Shown piece after piece: positions 15,513 to 23,397 of a DNA stretch of 34,998 nt. The stretch comes from DATFMP01 sp035266845 (lineage in GTDB: Bacteria; SAR324; JACQKK01): assembly GCA_035266845.1 (NCBI GenBank), contig DATFMP010000047.1:1-34998 (forward strand), read 5' to 3'. Numbering within the stretch: position 1 is the first letter of the stretch; every line of letters starts with the position of its first letter. A model generated the notes under the pieces. That model was not told where the DNA came from, did no database searches, and saw only the letters and a program-made list of their open reading frames with translations. The translations under genes and the position numbers were made by a program.

Positions 15513-16862
15513 ATGGCCACCCTGCTGACAATGCCCAGCCTGAGCCCGACCATGGAGACGGGCGTGATCGCCACCTGGCTCAAGAAGGTGGGTGACCACA
15601 TCGAGGTGGGCGACGTGCTGGCGGAGATCGAGACGGACAAGGCGGTGATGGAGTACGAGATGCCTGACGAGGGCTACCTGCGCGAGCTGCTGGTGGAGAC
15701 CGGGCAGGAGCTGCAGGTGGGCACGCCCATCGCCATCCTGGCGGACTCCATGGACGAGGATATCTCCGCCGTCAAGGCCCAGGCGGCCTCCGGCCAAGCC
15801 GCCGCGCCCGCTGCCGCTCCGGCCCAGTCCGCGGCGGAGTCCGCAACGGCCGCTGCATCGGTGGCTCCCTCGGCCCAGGCCGCGCCCGTACCCCAGCCGC
15901 CGCCCGCGGCCCCGGCCGCTCCGGCTGCCGTGCAACCCGCCGCCCAGCCGGCCTCGGCGCCCAGCAATGGGCACGGCAACGGCGCCCGCGTGCGCGTCTC
16001 GCCCTACGCCCGCAAGCTGGCGGAGGAGGCCCAACTGGATCTGGCGGCCCTGCAGGGCAGCGGCCCCGGCGGGCGCATCGTGGCCCGCGACGTGGAGAGC
16101 GCCATCGAGCACGGCGGCGCCATAGCACCGGCTGCGCCTGGCGTGGGCGTGCCCCTGGCCCTGCCCGTGGCGGGCGGCCCGGCCTACGAGGACCTGCCCA
16201 TCAGCCAGATGCGCAAGGCCATCGCCCGCAAGATGACCGAGGCCAAGACCACCGTGCCGCACTTCCAGCTCACGCGGAAGATTCGCGCGGAGGCCCTGCT
16301 GGATGGCCGCGAGGCGCTCAAGGCGCAATTCCCCGACCTGCGCATCACGGTCAACGACATCCTGGTCAAGGCCTGCGCGGCGGCACTGCGCGCGCACCCC
16401 ACCGTGAACAGCCAGTTCCTGGGCGATAAGGTGCGGCGCTTCCACACGGTGGACATCGCCGTGGCCGTGGGCACGGAGGAGGGGCTAATTACGCCCGTGC
16501 TGCGCAATGTGGAGGTCAAGGGCCTAGCCCAGATCTCCGCGGAGATGAAGGCGCTGGGCGAGAAGGCCCGCAACAAGAAGCTGGCGCCGGAAGACTACAC
16601 GGGCGGCACGTTCACCCTCTCCAACCTGGGCATGTACGGCGTCACGGAGTTCAACGCCATCATCAACACGCCGCAGGCCTGCATCCTGGCCGTCTCCGGC
16701 GTGGTCACCGAGCCCGTGGTGGAGAACGGTCAGCTTGCCGTGGGGCGCACCCTGAACATGACGCTCTCCTCGGACCACCGCGTGGTGGACGGCGTGATCG
16801 CGGCGCAGTTCATGGATACCCTGGCGCGCATGCTGGAAAACCCCCTGGCCATGCTGCTGTAG
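15513..16862 (+). CDS. pdhC: Dihydrolipoamide acetyltransferase (PDH E2)
   Basis: E2 forms the core of the complex and moves the acetyl group to CoA. The 449-residue product has one lipoyl domain (1-80, lipoylated K43 in ETDKAVMEYEM), an Ala/Pro-rich linker (about 88-155), an E3/E1-binding domain (RVSPYARKLAEEAQLDL to GGRIVARDVESAI, about 160-200) and the acyltransferase domain (about 225-449). The domain ends with SSDHRVVDG, giving catalytic H422 and D426. The ATG at 15513 is preferred over 15495 because GAGGAGAG lies just upstream and the product then begins MATLLTMPSLSPTM as in the family. The lipoyl transferase at 10550-11371 is a plausible modifying enzyme. Confidence 0.96.
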   Translation: MATLLTMPSLSPTMETGVIATWLKKVGDHIEVGDVLAEIETDKAVMEYEMPDEGYLRELLVETGQELQVGTPIAILADSMDEDISAVKAQAASGQAAAPAAAPAQSAAESATAAASVAPSAQAAPVPQPPPAAPAAPAAVQPAAQPASAPSNGHGNGARVRVSPYARKLAEEAQLDLAALQGSGPGGRIVARDVESAIEHGGAIAPAAPGVGVPLALPVAGGPAYEDLPISQMRKAIARKMTEAKTTVPHFQLTRKIRAEALLDGREALKAQFPDLRITVNDILVKACAAALRAHPTVNSQFLGDKVRRFHTVDIAVAVGTEEGLITPVLRNVEVKGLAQISAEMKALGEKARNKKLAPEDYTGGTFTLSNLGMYGVTEFNAIINTPQACILAVSGVVTEPVVENGQLAVGRTLNMTLSSDHRVVDGVIAAQFMDTLARMLENPLAMLL

Positions 16863-16879
16863 CCGGCGCACCCGCGCCC

Positions 16880-17566
16880 ATGCCCACCCCGCCCCGCTAC
16901 CCGTTCCGGCCGTTGCACTGGCGGCGGCTCGCGCTGGAGGCCCAGCGCGAGCGCGCGCAGGCGTTTGCGGACGCCATGGCGCAGCGGCGCTCCGTGCGCC
17001 AGTTCTCCCGCGACCCCGTGCCCTTCGAACTGATCGAGCTGGCCATCCGCGCGGCGGCCACGGCCCCCAGCGGGGCCAACCAGCAGCCCTGGACCTTCGT
17101 GGCCGTGGGCGACCCCACCCTCAAGGCGCGCATCCGGGCCGCGGCTGAGGCGGAGGAGCGGGAGAGCTACGCGCACCGCATGGCGCCCGAGTGGCTGGAG
17201 GCCCTGGCGCCCCTGGGCACGGACTGGCACAAGCCGCACATGGAGGACGCGCCCTGGCTGATCGTGGTGTTCGAGCAGGTCACCGGCCGCGCCACGGACG
17301 AGTCCGGCCGCAGCCGCCGCGTGAAGCACTACTATCCGAAGGAATCCGTGGGCATCGCCGTGGGCCTGCTGCTGGCCGCGCTGCACACGGCCGGGCTGGC
17401 CACGCTGGTGCACACGCCCAGTCCCATGAAGTTCCTGCAGGAGCTTCTGGAGCGCCCCACCAACGAGCGGGCATTCTGCGTGATCCCCGTGGGCTACCCC
17501 GCCCCGGACGCCCAGGTGCCGGACATCCCCAAGAAGCCGCTGGGCGACGTGCTCGTGCGCAAGTGA
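16880..17566 (+). CDS. Nitroreductase-fold flavoprotein, iodotyrosine deiodinase-like
   Basis: The 228-residue product belongs to the FMN-dependent nitroreductase family (RRSVRQFSRDPVPFE, AAATAPSGANQQPWTFV). Its second half resembles iodotyrosine deiodinase (IYD): HYYPKESVGIAVGLLLAALH, AGLATLVHTPSPMKFL and VIPVGYPAPDAQVPD. The active-site lid triad known from mammalian IYD (Glu, Tyr four residues later, Lys 21 residues after the Tyr) is present as E93, Y97 and K118. This supports a flavin-dependent reductive dehalogenase or related activity on a tyrosine-like substrate; the physiological substrate is unknown. It starts 17 bases after pdhC and is probably co-transcribed. The assignment rests on remembered family sequences, not on an alignment. 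Confidence 0.82.
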   Translation: MPTPPRYPFRPLHWRRLALEAQRERAQAFADAMAQRRSVRQFSRDPVPFELIELAIRAAATAPSGANQQPWTFVAVGDPTLKARIRAAAEAEERESYAHRMAPEWLEALAPLGTDWHKPHMEDAPWLIVVFEQVTGRATDESGRSRRVKHYYPKESVGIAVGLLLAALHTAGLATLVHTPSPMKFLQELLERPTNERAFCVIPVGYPAPDAQVPDIPKKPLGDVLVRK

Positions 17567-17629
17567 GCGCGAACTGGGTGCCCTAGCCTCCGATTTGAAC
17601 CAGTCGCGTGCCTTCAATTTGGGGCCACT

Positions 17630-17712
17630 TGTCATTCCGAGGCCCGCAGCGCGGGCCGAGAAATCTGCTTTGTCGCCGCACAGCAGATTCCTCGCTCCGC
17701 TCGGAATGACAG
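17630..17712. repeat. Imperfect long palindrome between convergent genes
   Basis: TGTCATTCCGAG (17630-17641) is mirrored by CTCGGAATGACAG (17700-17712), and further inside AATCTGCT (17662-17669) by AGCAGATT (17682-17689). GC-rich inner arms lie between. Sequences of this type (GTCATTCCGAG...GAATCTGC) are, from memory, dispersed in many bacterial genomes. It stands between two convergent genes, where it could also act as a bidirectional transcription barrier. Confidence 0.75.
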
Positions 17713-17757
17713 GTCAAGTCGACCAGGACACACCTGCTGGATGGTTCCAAACAGGAA

Positions 17758-19815
17758 CTAGCCCTCGGTGGCTTCCAACTCGATAAGCTGATCGTCGCGG
17801 TTGACCTGTTCGCCCTCGGCGAAGCACACGCGGGTGACCTTGCCGCCGAAGGGCGCCGTGATGGTGTGCTCCACCTTCATGGCCTCCAGCACCAGCAGCG
17901 GCTGATCCGGCTTCACCGTCTCGCCCGCCTGCACGCCCACCTTGATCACCTTGCCTGGCAGCGGGGCCCGCAACCGCTCGGACGCTTCCGCCGCGGAGGC
18001 GCCCCGTACGGCCAGCAGGGCGGGGTCGTCTGCCGTGCAGCGCAGGTGCAGTCCACGCAGCGTGAACCAGCGTTGGTTGCCGGCGGCGTCCCAGCGCAGG
18101 GGCAGGCGCAGCTCCGCCAGGTCCAGCCAGCCCTCCCCGCCGGACTCGTCGCCGTTCGCGCTGCCCGGCAGGTAGGCGAAGCGGTGCGTGGTGCCGACCC
18201 AGGCCGCCGTGATCTCCAGCGCGCGGCCGGCGCCGGGCCGCACCTCCAGCGCCACGTCCTGCGTGGTCTTGCCGAAGCCGTAGCGCCGGTTGAGCAGCGC
18301 CGGCAGGGCCTCCAGGCGCGCGGGCTCGTCCGTCTGGCGCCAGGGGTTGGGCTCGCCGGCGCGGTCGAACCGCGGGTGCCGCGCCTGGCGCTGGCGCTCC
18401 AGCCACGCATCGATGGCCGCCGCGGCCAGCAGGCGCTCGCGCTCCAGAGGCGCGGGCAGCTCCGGATCGGCCAGCGCCGCGCCGTGCTCGTCCAGAAAGC
18501 GCGTGGAATAGTCCCCGCTGCGGAACACCGGGTGCGCGATGACGCCCTGCAGGAACGGCAGGTTGGAGGCGATGCCCGCCACGCGGCCCGCTGCCAGCAG
18601 CCGTGCCATGCGCCGCAGGGCCTCCTCGCGCGAGGGGCCCCAGGCGATCAGCTTGGCCAGCAGCGAATCGTAGTGCGGGCTCACGGCGGTGCCGGCCGCG
18701 AAGCCCGCGTCCACCCGCCGGCCCTCGCCGGCCGGGAATTCGAAGGCCCGCAGCGGCCCCACGGAGGGCAGGAAGCCCCGCGCGGGGTCCTCCGCGTTGA
18801 GCCGGCACTCGATGGCGTGGCCGCGCGGCACCAGGTCTTCCTGCCGCAGCGACAGGGGCCGGCCCTCGGCCACCTCGATCTGCAGGCGCACCAGGTCCAC
18901 GCCCAGGGTCAGCTCGGTGATGGGATGCTCCACCTGGAGGCGCGTGTTCATCTCCAGGAAGTAGAAGCGCCCGTGCGCGTCCAGCATGAACTCGATGGTG
19001 CCCGCGCCCACGTAGCCGATGGCCTGCGTGGCGCGCACGGCGGCCTCGGCCATCTCCACGCGCAATGCAGGCGTGAGCGCGGGGCTGGGGGTCTCCTCCA
19101 CCACCTTCTGGTGCCGCCGCTGCACGGAGCACTCGCGCTCGAACAGGTGCAGCACGGTGCCGTGCGCATCGGCCAGCACCTGGAACTCCACGTGCCGCGG
19201 GCGCTCCAGGTACTTCTCGGTCATCACGCGATCGTCGCCGAAGGCGTTGCGAGCCTCGCGCCGGGCGGACTCCAGCTCCGCCGGGAAGCGCTCCGCCTCC
19301 GTCACGAGGCGGATGCCACGGCCCCCGCCGCCCGCCACAGCCTTCAGCAGCACGGGGAAGCCCACGCGCTCCGCCTCGCGCAGCAGGGTGGCCTCGTCGG
19401 CGTCGTCGCCCATATAGCCCGGCACGATGGGCACGCCCGCGGCCTCCATGCGGCGCTTGGCCTCCGCCTTGTCGCCCATGGCGCGGATTACCTCCGCCGA
19501 GGGCCCGATGAAGGCGAGTCCCGCCTGCGCGCAGGCCTCGCTGAACGCCGGGTTTTCCGCCAGGAAGCCGTAGCCCGGATGGATCGCATCCACGGCGTTG
19601 CCCTGGGCCAGCCCCACCAGCTTGGCCACGTCCAGGTACGATTCCGCGGCCGGGGGCGCACCCAGCCGCAGGGCCAGGTCGGCCTCGCGTGCGAACGGCA
19701 GGTCGCGGTCCGCGTCGGAGTATACCGCGACGGTGCGGATGCCCATCTCGCGGCAGGTGCGGATCACCCGGCGGGCGATCTCGCCGCGGTTGGCAATGAG
19801 GACGGATTCGATCAT
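17758..19815 (-). CDS. Biotin-dependent acyl-CoA carboxylase, alpha subunit
   Basis: The protein carboxylates its own biotin with bicarbonate and ATP and presents it to a carboxyltransferase. The 685-residue product has a biotin carboxylase N-domain (MIESVLIANRGEIARRVIRT), an ATP-grasp domain with GGGGRGIRLV, a C-domain (EMNTRLQVEHPITELTLG), a bridging region and a C-terminal biotinyl domain with K647 in LEAMKVEHT. Length and order match methylcrotonyl-, geranyl- or propionyl-CoA carboxylase alpha subunits; the substrate cannot be decided because no beta subunit is in the window. The ATG at 19815 gives the canonical N-terminus; the longer open frame overlaps the transposase. It starts 8 bases after the stop of the upstream transposase gene. 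Confidence 0.93.
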   Translation of the reverse strand: MIESVLIANRGEIARRVIRTCREMGIRTVAVYSDADRDLPFAREADLALRLGAPPAAESYLDVAKLVGLAQGNAVDAIHPGYGFLAENPAFSEACAQAGLAFIGPSAEVIRAMGDKAEAKRRMEAAGVPIVPGYMGDDADEATLLREAERVGFPVLLKAVAGGGGRGIRLVTEAERFPAELESARREARNAFGDDRVMTEKYLERPRHVEFQVLADAHGTVLHLFERECSVQRRHQKVVEETPSPALTPALRVEMAEAAVRATQAIGYVGAGTIEFMLDAHGRFYFLEMNTRLQVEHPITELTLGVDLVRLQIEVAEGRPLSLRQEDLVPRGHAIECRLNAEDPARGFLPSVGPLRAFEFPAGEGRRVDAGFAAGTAVSPHYDSLLAKLIAWGPSREEALRRMARLLAAGRVAGIASNLPFLQGVIAHPVFRSGDYSTRFLDEHGAALADPELPAPLERERLLAAAAIDAWLERQRQARHPRFDRAGEPNPWRQTDEPARLEALPALLNRRYGFGKTTQDVALEVRPGAGRALEITAAWVGTTHRFAYLPGSANGDESGGEGWLDLAELRLPLRWDAAGNQRWFTLRGLHLRCTADDPALLAVRGASAAEASERLRAPLPGKVIKVGVQAGETVKPDQPLLVLEAMKVEHTITAPFGGKVTRVCFAEGEQVNRDDQLIELEATEG

Positions 19816-19823
19816 GGAGTCTA

Positions 19824-20324
19824 TTAGTCTTGTTGGGGCCCGGAGCCCGGAAGTCGGTCGTCGATTGAGCACGGAATGGGCGCTGGGTGCACCCAACGAT
19901 AGGAATCCAAGGCAGGCCAGCGCTTCCAGGGATTGCTCACGATGTAGCGCATTTTCTCATCAAACTCCTGGTCGCTGCGCACAATGCGGTCGAAGTATTC
20001 ATCCTGCCAGACGTGCGCGGCGCCCCGACCGGCGCGGCAAAGCTCGTGGGCAGAGTAGGACTTCCACCTGTGGACGATTGCCTCCAGCGAATGTCCAGGC
20101 GTGGGCTGAGCCAGTGTGTGCACATGGTCGTCCATCACCACGAACGCGTCCAGTCGGTAACGCTCTCCGTCGAAGTGTCGCAGCGCCTCGCACACAAGAC
20201 CCCTCTCGACCGGATCGAGGGAAGGTTGCCGTTGGGTGAGACGCCACGTGACGAAGTACGTAGCGCCGCCCAATCGCCAGTGTGGCAGCCTGTGGCGGTA
20301 GATGCGAAATCGATCGTTCTGCAT
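19824..20324 (-). CDS. REP-associated tyrosine transposase (RAYT, Y1_Tnp/IS200-like)
   Basis: RAYTs are single-strand-specific HUH nucleases that act on REP palindromes. The 166-residue product starts MQNDRFRIYRHRLPHW and shows the family order: YFVTWRL near the N-terminus, FVVMDDHVHTLAQP with the metal-binding HVH pair, VWQDEYFDRIVR, and MRYIVSNPWKRW, where the tyrosine of Y-I-x-x-N-P is the expected nucleophile. Two composite REP units lie directly upstream at 20416-20644, which supports a functional REPtron. AAAGGAG is about 14 bases upstream of the ATG, a rather long spacing. The stop is 8 bases before the carboxylase gene, so the two may share a transcript. The gene appears intact. Confidence 0.9.
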   Translation of the reverse strand: MQNDRFRIYRHRLPHWRLGGATYFVTWRLTQRQPSLDPVERGLVCEALRHFDGERYRLDAFVVMDDHVHTLAQPTPGHSLEAIVHRWKSYSAHELCRAGRGAAHVWQDEYFDRIVRSDQEFDEKMRYIVSNPWKRWPALDSYRWVHPAPIPCSIDDRLPGSGPQQD

Positions 20325-20415
20325 TGCGCTACACGACTCTCCTTTGTCAGGACGATCATCCCCGATGGGTGGAAGGACGCCCATGTGGATAGATTCCAGA
20401 GACATCCGCACGATC

Positions 20416-20529
20416 GGTGGGGCGACCGTCCCCGGTCGCCCAGGCTGGGCCAATGGTGTCATCCTCTCCTGCGCCCTCCGTGGGTGCCTGCCATTCAAGC
20501 GCCCGGGCGGGCGGGACGCCCGCCCCACC
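20416..20529. repeat. Composite REP unit 1 beside the RAYT gene
   Basis: It opens with GGTGGGGCGACCGTCCCC and closing arm GGTCGCCC (20416-20440), then GGCTGGGCCAATGGT. It ends with the palindrome GGGCGGGCGGGACGCCCGCC and CCACC (20505-20529). The ends are terminal inverted repeats (GGTGGGGCG/CGCCCCACC). Confidence 0.85.
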
Positions 20530-20551
20530 CACGGCCCATTCTCCCACGGAT

Positions 20552-20644
20552 GGTGGGGCGACCGTCCCCGGTCGCCCGTGCTGGGCCAATCGTACAAACT
20601 AAACTCGTGGCCACCTTGCGGGCGGGCGGGACGCCCGCCCCACC
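20552..20644. repeat. Composite REP unit 2 beside the RAYT gene
   Basis: It repeats unit 1: GGTGGGGCGACCGTCCCC with GGTCGCCC (20552-20577), then GCTGGGCCAATCGT, and at the end GGGCGGGACGCCCGCCCCAC. The inner spacers differ between units, while the palindromes are the same. Open reading frames through 20325-20671 consist of translated repeat and are not counted as genes. Confidence 0.85.
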
Positions 20645-20671
20645 TGCCGTATCGTGGTGGAGAGTTGACGC

Positions 20672-21337
20672 CTACGCAGCCGGCACGCGGTGACGGTCGA
20701 TCCAGTAGGCCCAGGGCACCAGCACCCACAGCAGTAGTGCGGAGGCGCCCACCATCATCGCGCTGGGCGGCGGGGGACCCAGCAGGCTAGCTACGTAGGC
20801 CGCGAGCAGGAAGGCCACCAGACCCCACAGGGCCCAGCGTCCCACGCCGTCCAGGGCGCGGGTGCGGCGCAGGTACCACGCCAACCCCAGCACGAACAGG
20901 GCGCCCTCCACGATGAGCGTGCCGGGCACCGAGTGCCACAGCCCCAGACCCACCCGCACCGAGCTGCCGGGATACAGCGGCAGGTCGGGCACGTGCACGA
21001 TCAGGTCCAGCACCCAGTGGCTGAACACGCCGCCGCCCAGCCACAGGGCGTTGCGGCCATCGCCGGTGCGCCAGCGGTACACCGCGCCGAAAAGCACCGC
21101 CCACACCAGCGCGGCCAGCAGACTGTGCGTCCAGGGATAGTGCGTGAAGTCCAGGTAAAGGAACGGGTTGTCCCCGGGCACGACGCGCAGCCGTTCGATG
21201 CCCGTCACCACCAGGATGGGCCACACCAGATCCAGCCATTGCACGGCCAGGAACCACGTGCCCAGCGAGGGCGCGCCCGGCCTGGCTCGCAGCGATCCGC
21301 GGGCACCGAAGCCCACGGCGTAGTGTCCGATAAACAT
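20672..21337 (-). CDS. Multi-span membrane protein, YdjM/metal-dependent hydrolase-like
   Basis: The 221-residue product starts MFIGHYAVGFGARGS and has about six hydrophobic segments (roughly residues 26-45, 70-88, 97-112, 135-155, 168-185 and 193-212). Conserved-looking histidines lie in FIGHYAVG, DFTHYPWTHSLL and FSHWVLDLIVH, the pattern of membrane-bound proteins annotated as YdjM or DUF457-like metal-dependent hydrolases. No enzymatic role is established for most of this group. It follows the molybdopterin oxidoreductase stop by 2 bases, with GGGAG as ribosome binding site, so the two are co-translated. Whether they work together is unknown. Confidence 0.7.
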   Translation of the reverse strand: MFIGHYAVGFGARGSLRARPGAPSLGTWFLAVQWLDLVWPILVVTGIERLRVVPGDNPFLYLDFTHYPWTHSLLAALVWAVLFGAVYRWRTGDGRNALWLGGGVFSHWVLDLIVHVPDLPLYPGSSVRVGLGLWHSVPGTLIVEGALFVLGLAWYLRRTRALDGVGRWALWGLVAFLLAAYVASLLGPPPPSAMMVGASALLLWVLVPWAYWIDRHRVPAA

Positions 21338-21339
21338 GC

Positions 21340-23397
21340 TTAGCTCCCTGGCTCGGCCGGCGCGGGTTCCACCTGCACCAGCCCGTCGTGAAAGCGGGCG
21401 CAGCCGCCCATGTCGGTCAGCTCAGCCGAGGTGAGCTGATTGATGCCCTTGCCGCCCCGGTGCAGCTTGGGCCACCAGATGGATTCCGCCACGGCCACGC
21501 CGGGCCCCACGTCGTCGGTGACCTCCACGGTGAGGAAGCACTCGCCGCGGTCGTTGAAGGCCCGGCACGCGGCGCCGTCGGACAGGCCCCGCGCCGCGGC
21601 GTCCGCCGGGTGCAGCTTGATGCGCGGGGTGCGCTCCAGCTTCCGCGAGGTGGCCGTGTCGCCGAAGCTGGAGTTGAGGAAGTGCTGCGAGGGCGGCGTC
21701 ACCAACTGCAGCGGATAGCGGGCCCGCAGCGCATTGTCCAGGTGCCCCTCGTCGGACGGCAGGAAGGCCGGCACGGTGGGCAGCCCCTGCTCAGCCATGC
21801 GCTCGGAGACGAACTCGAAGCGGCCGCTGGGCGTGCGCAGACCCTTGCGCCAGGGGGCTTCCGGCACACGGAAGCGCACGGGATGCCCGGCCCGGAGCGC
21901 CTCGCGATCCAGCCCCTGCGCCTCCTCGGCGGGACTGTCCGCCAAGCGCTCCACCAGCGAGTCGAAGTCCAGCGCCAGCGTGGGGTCGGTCAGGCCAAGG
22001 CGCCCGGCCAGGGCCTGGAAAACGGCGTGGTTGCTGCGCGCCTCGCCCTGGGGCGGGATGGCGGCGCGGGAGACCTGCACGTGGTTGTGCCCGTAGCTGG
22101 CCAGCAGGTCGTCGTGCTCCATGAACGTCGTGGCGGGCAACACGAGGTCGGCATAGTCCACCGTGTCCGTGGGCACCTGCTCGTGCACCACGGTGAACAG
22201 GTCGTCCCGGCGCAGCCCGGACAGCACGCGCGCCTGCTCCGGCACCACGGCTGCGGGATTGGAGTTGTAGACGTACAGCGCCCGCACGGGCGGATCGTGC
22301 AGCTCCGTGAGCGCTTCGCCAAGGCGCACCATGTTCACCGAGCGCGCCGGCGGATCCTCTGGGTGCGGCGCGGAGAGCACCTTGCCGTTGAGCCACGTGC
22401 TGCCCCACGCATAGGCCAGCAGGCCGCCGCCCTCGGCCTCCCAGGTTCCGGTGAGCGCGGGCAGGCAGGCGATGGTGCGCGTGTTCATGGCGCCGTTGGA
22501 GTGCCGCGAGAGCCCCAACCCCAGGCGGATGAAGCTGGCGCGCTCCCCGCCGTAGGCGCGGGCCAGGCGCACCACCTCCTCGGCCGGCACGCCCGTGATG
22601 GCCTCCGTGTGCTCCGGCGTGTAGGCCGCGCAGGCAGCGCGCAGCTCCTCGAAGCCATGGGTGTAGCGGTCGATGAACGCGGTGTCGTGCAGGTCGTCCG
22701 CGATGATCTGGCGCATCAGGCCCAGCGCCAGGGCGGCGTCCGTGCCCGGCCGCACGCGCACGAACCAGTCCGCCTGGCGCGCCGTGGCGTTGCGGTACGT
22801 GTCGATCACCACCAGCCGTGCGCCGCCCGCCCGCGCCCGCTTTACGAAGGGCATCAGGTGCACGTGCGTGGCCACGGCATTGAGGCCCCAGATCACGATC
22901 AGCTTGGCCTTGGCCACGTCCTCAAGCGGCGTGCCCACGCCATAGCCCATCGTCATGCGCAGACCCTGCAGGGAGGCCCCGGTGCAGATGGTGCGCTCCA
23001 GGCGTGTGGCGCCCAGGGCGTGGAAGAAGCGATGGCCGATATAGAAGCCGACCTGGCCGATCGTGCCGCCGTAGGAGTACGGCAGGATGGCCTGGGCGCC
23101 GTGCTCCGCGATGATGCCCCGCCAGCGCTCCGCGATCTCGTCCAGCGCTTCGTTCCAGCCGATGGGGGCGAAGCGCCCCTCGCCCTTGGCGCCGATGCGC
23201 CGCAGGGGCGTCAGGATGCGCTGCGGGTTGTACACGCGCTCGGCGTAGCGGTTCACCTTGCCGCACAGGAAGCCCGCGGTGACCGGATGCTGCGGGTCGC
23301 CGCCGATGGAGACGATGCGCCCATCCTCCACCCCCACGCGGACGCTGCAGGCATCCGGGCAGTCGTGCGGGCAGACGCTGGTGTGGGTGCGGATCAT
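21340..23397 (-). CDS. Molybdopterin oxidoreductase, DMSO reductase family with 4Fe-4S site
   Basis: The 685-residue product starts MIRTHTSVCPHDCPDACSV. C9, C13, C17 and C45 form the N-terminal 4Fe-4S motif. Segments typical of the family follow: WNEALDEIAERW, LPYSYGGTIGQVGF, ERTICTGASLQG with C138 near the position of the metal ligand, LIVIWGLNAVATHVH, and a C-terminal dinucleotide-binding domain (LVTPPSQHFLNSSFG, LHPADAAARGLSDGAACRAFNDRG). There is no Tat signal, so it is probably cytoplasmic. The substrate is unknown; it resembles formate dehydrogenase and related catalytic subunits, but no electron-transfer partner is adjacent. No in-frame UGA is used. The ATG at 23397 is chosen to place the first cysteine near the N-terminus. 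Confidence 0.88.
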   Translation of the reverse strand: MIRTHTSVCPHDCPDACSVRVGVEDGRIVSIGGDPQHPVTAGFLCGKVNRYAERVYNPQRILTPLRRIGAKGEGRFAPIGWNEALDEIAERWRGIIAEHGAQAILPYSYGGTIGQVGFYIGHRFFHALGATRLERTICTGASLQGLRMTMGYGVGTPLEDVAKAKLIVIWGLNAVATHVHLMPFVKRARAGGARLVVIDTYRNATARQADWFVRVRPGTDAALALGLMRQIIADDLHDTAFIDRYTHGFEELRAACAAYTPEHTEAITGVPAEEVVRLARAYGGERASFIRLGLGLSRHSNGAMNTRTIACLPALTGTWEAEGGGLLAYAWGSTWLNGKVLSAPHPEDPPARSVNMVRLGEALTELHDPPVRALYVYNSNPAAVVPEQARVLSGLRRDDLFTVVHEQVPTDTVDYADLVLPATTFMEHDDLLASYGHNHVQVSRAAIPPQGEARSNHAVFQALAGRLGLTDPTLALDFDSLVERLADSPAEEAQGLDREALRAGHPVRFRVPEAPWRKGLRTPSGRFEFVSERMAEQGLPTVPAFLPSDEGHLDNALRARYPLQLVTPPSQHFLNSSFGDTATSRKLERTPRIKLHPADAAARGLSDGAACRAFNDRGECFLTVEVTDDVGPGVAVAESIWWPKLHRGGKGINQLTSAELTDMGGCARFHDGLVQVEPAPAEPGS

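Noticed and set aside
13348..15531. A 727-codon minus-strand open frame opposite pdhA-pdhB
   Set aside because: It is the antisense of two clearly homologous dehydrogenase genes; its composition (His, Gln, Arg, Gly) is typical of shadows.
17866..19827. A 653-codon plus-strand open frame opposite the carboxylase
   Set aside because: Antisense shadow of a well-conserved biotin carboxylase gene.
20416..20644. CRISPR-like array
   Set aside because: The repeats are palindromic pairs of two kinds with inverted ends and unequal spacers, and no cas gene is nearby; REP units beside a RAYT explain them better.
20325..20790. Open frames upstream of the transposase on both strands
   Set aside because: Their products are translations of the REP palindromes; the N-terminal extension of the transposase frame has the same origin.
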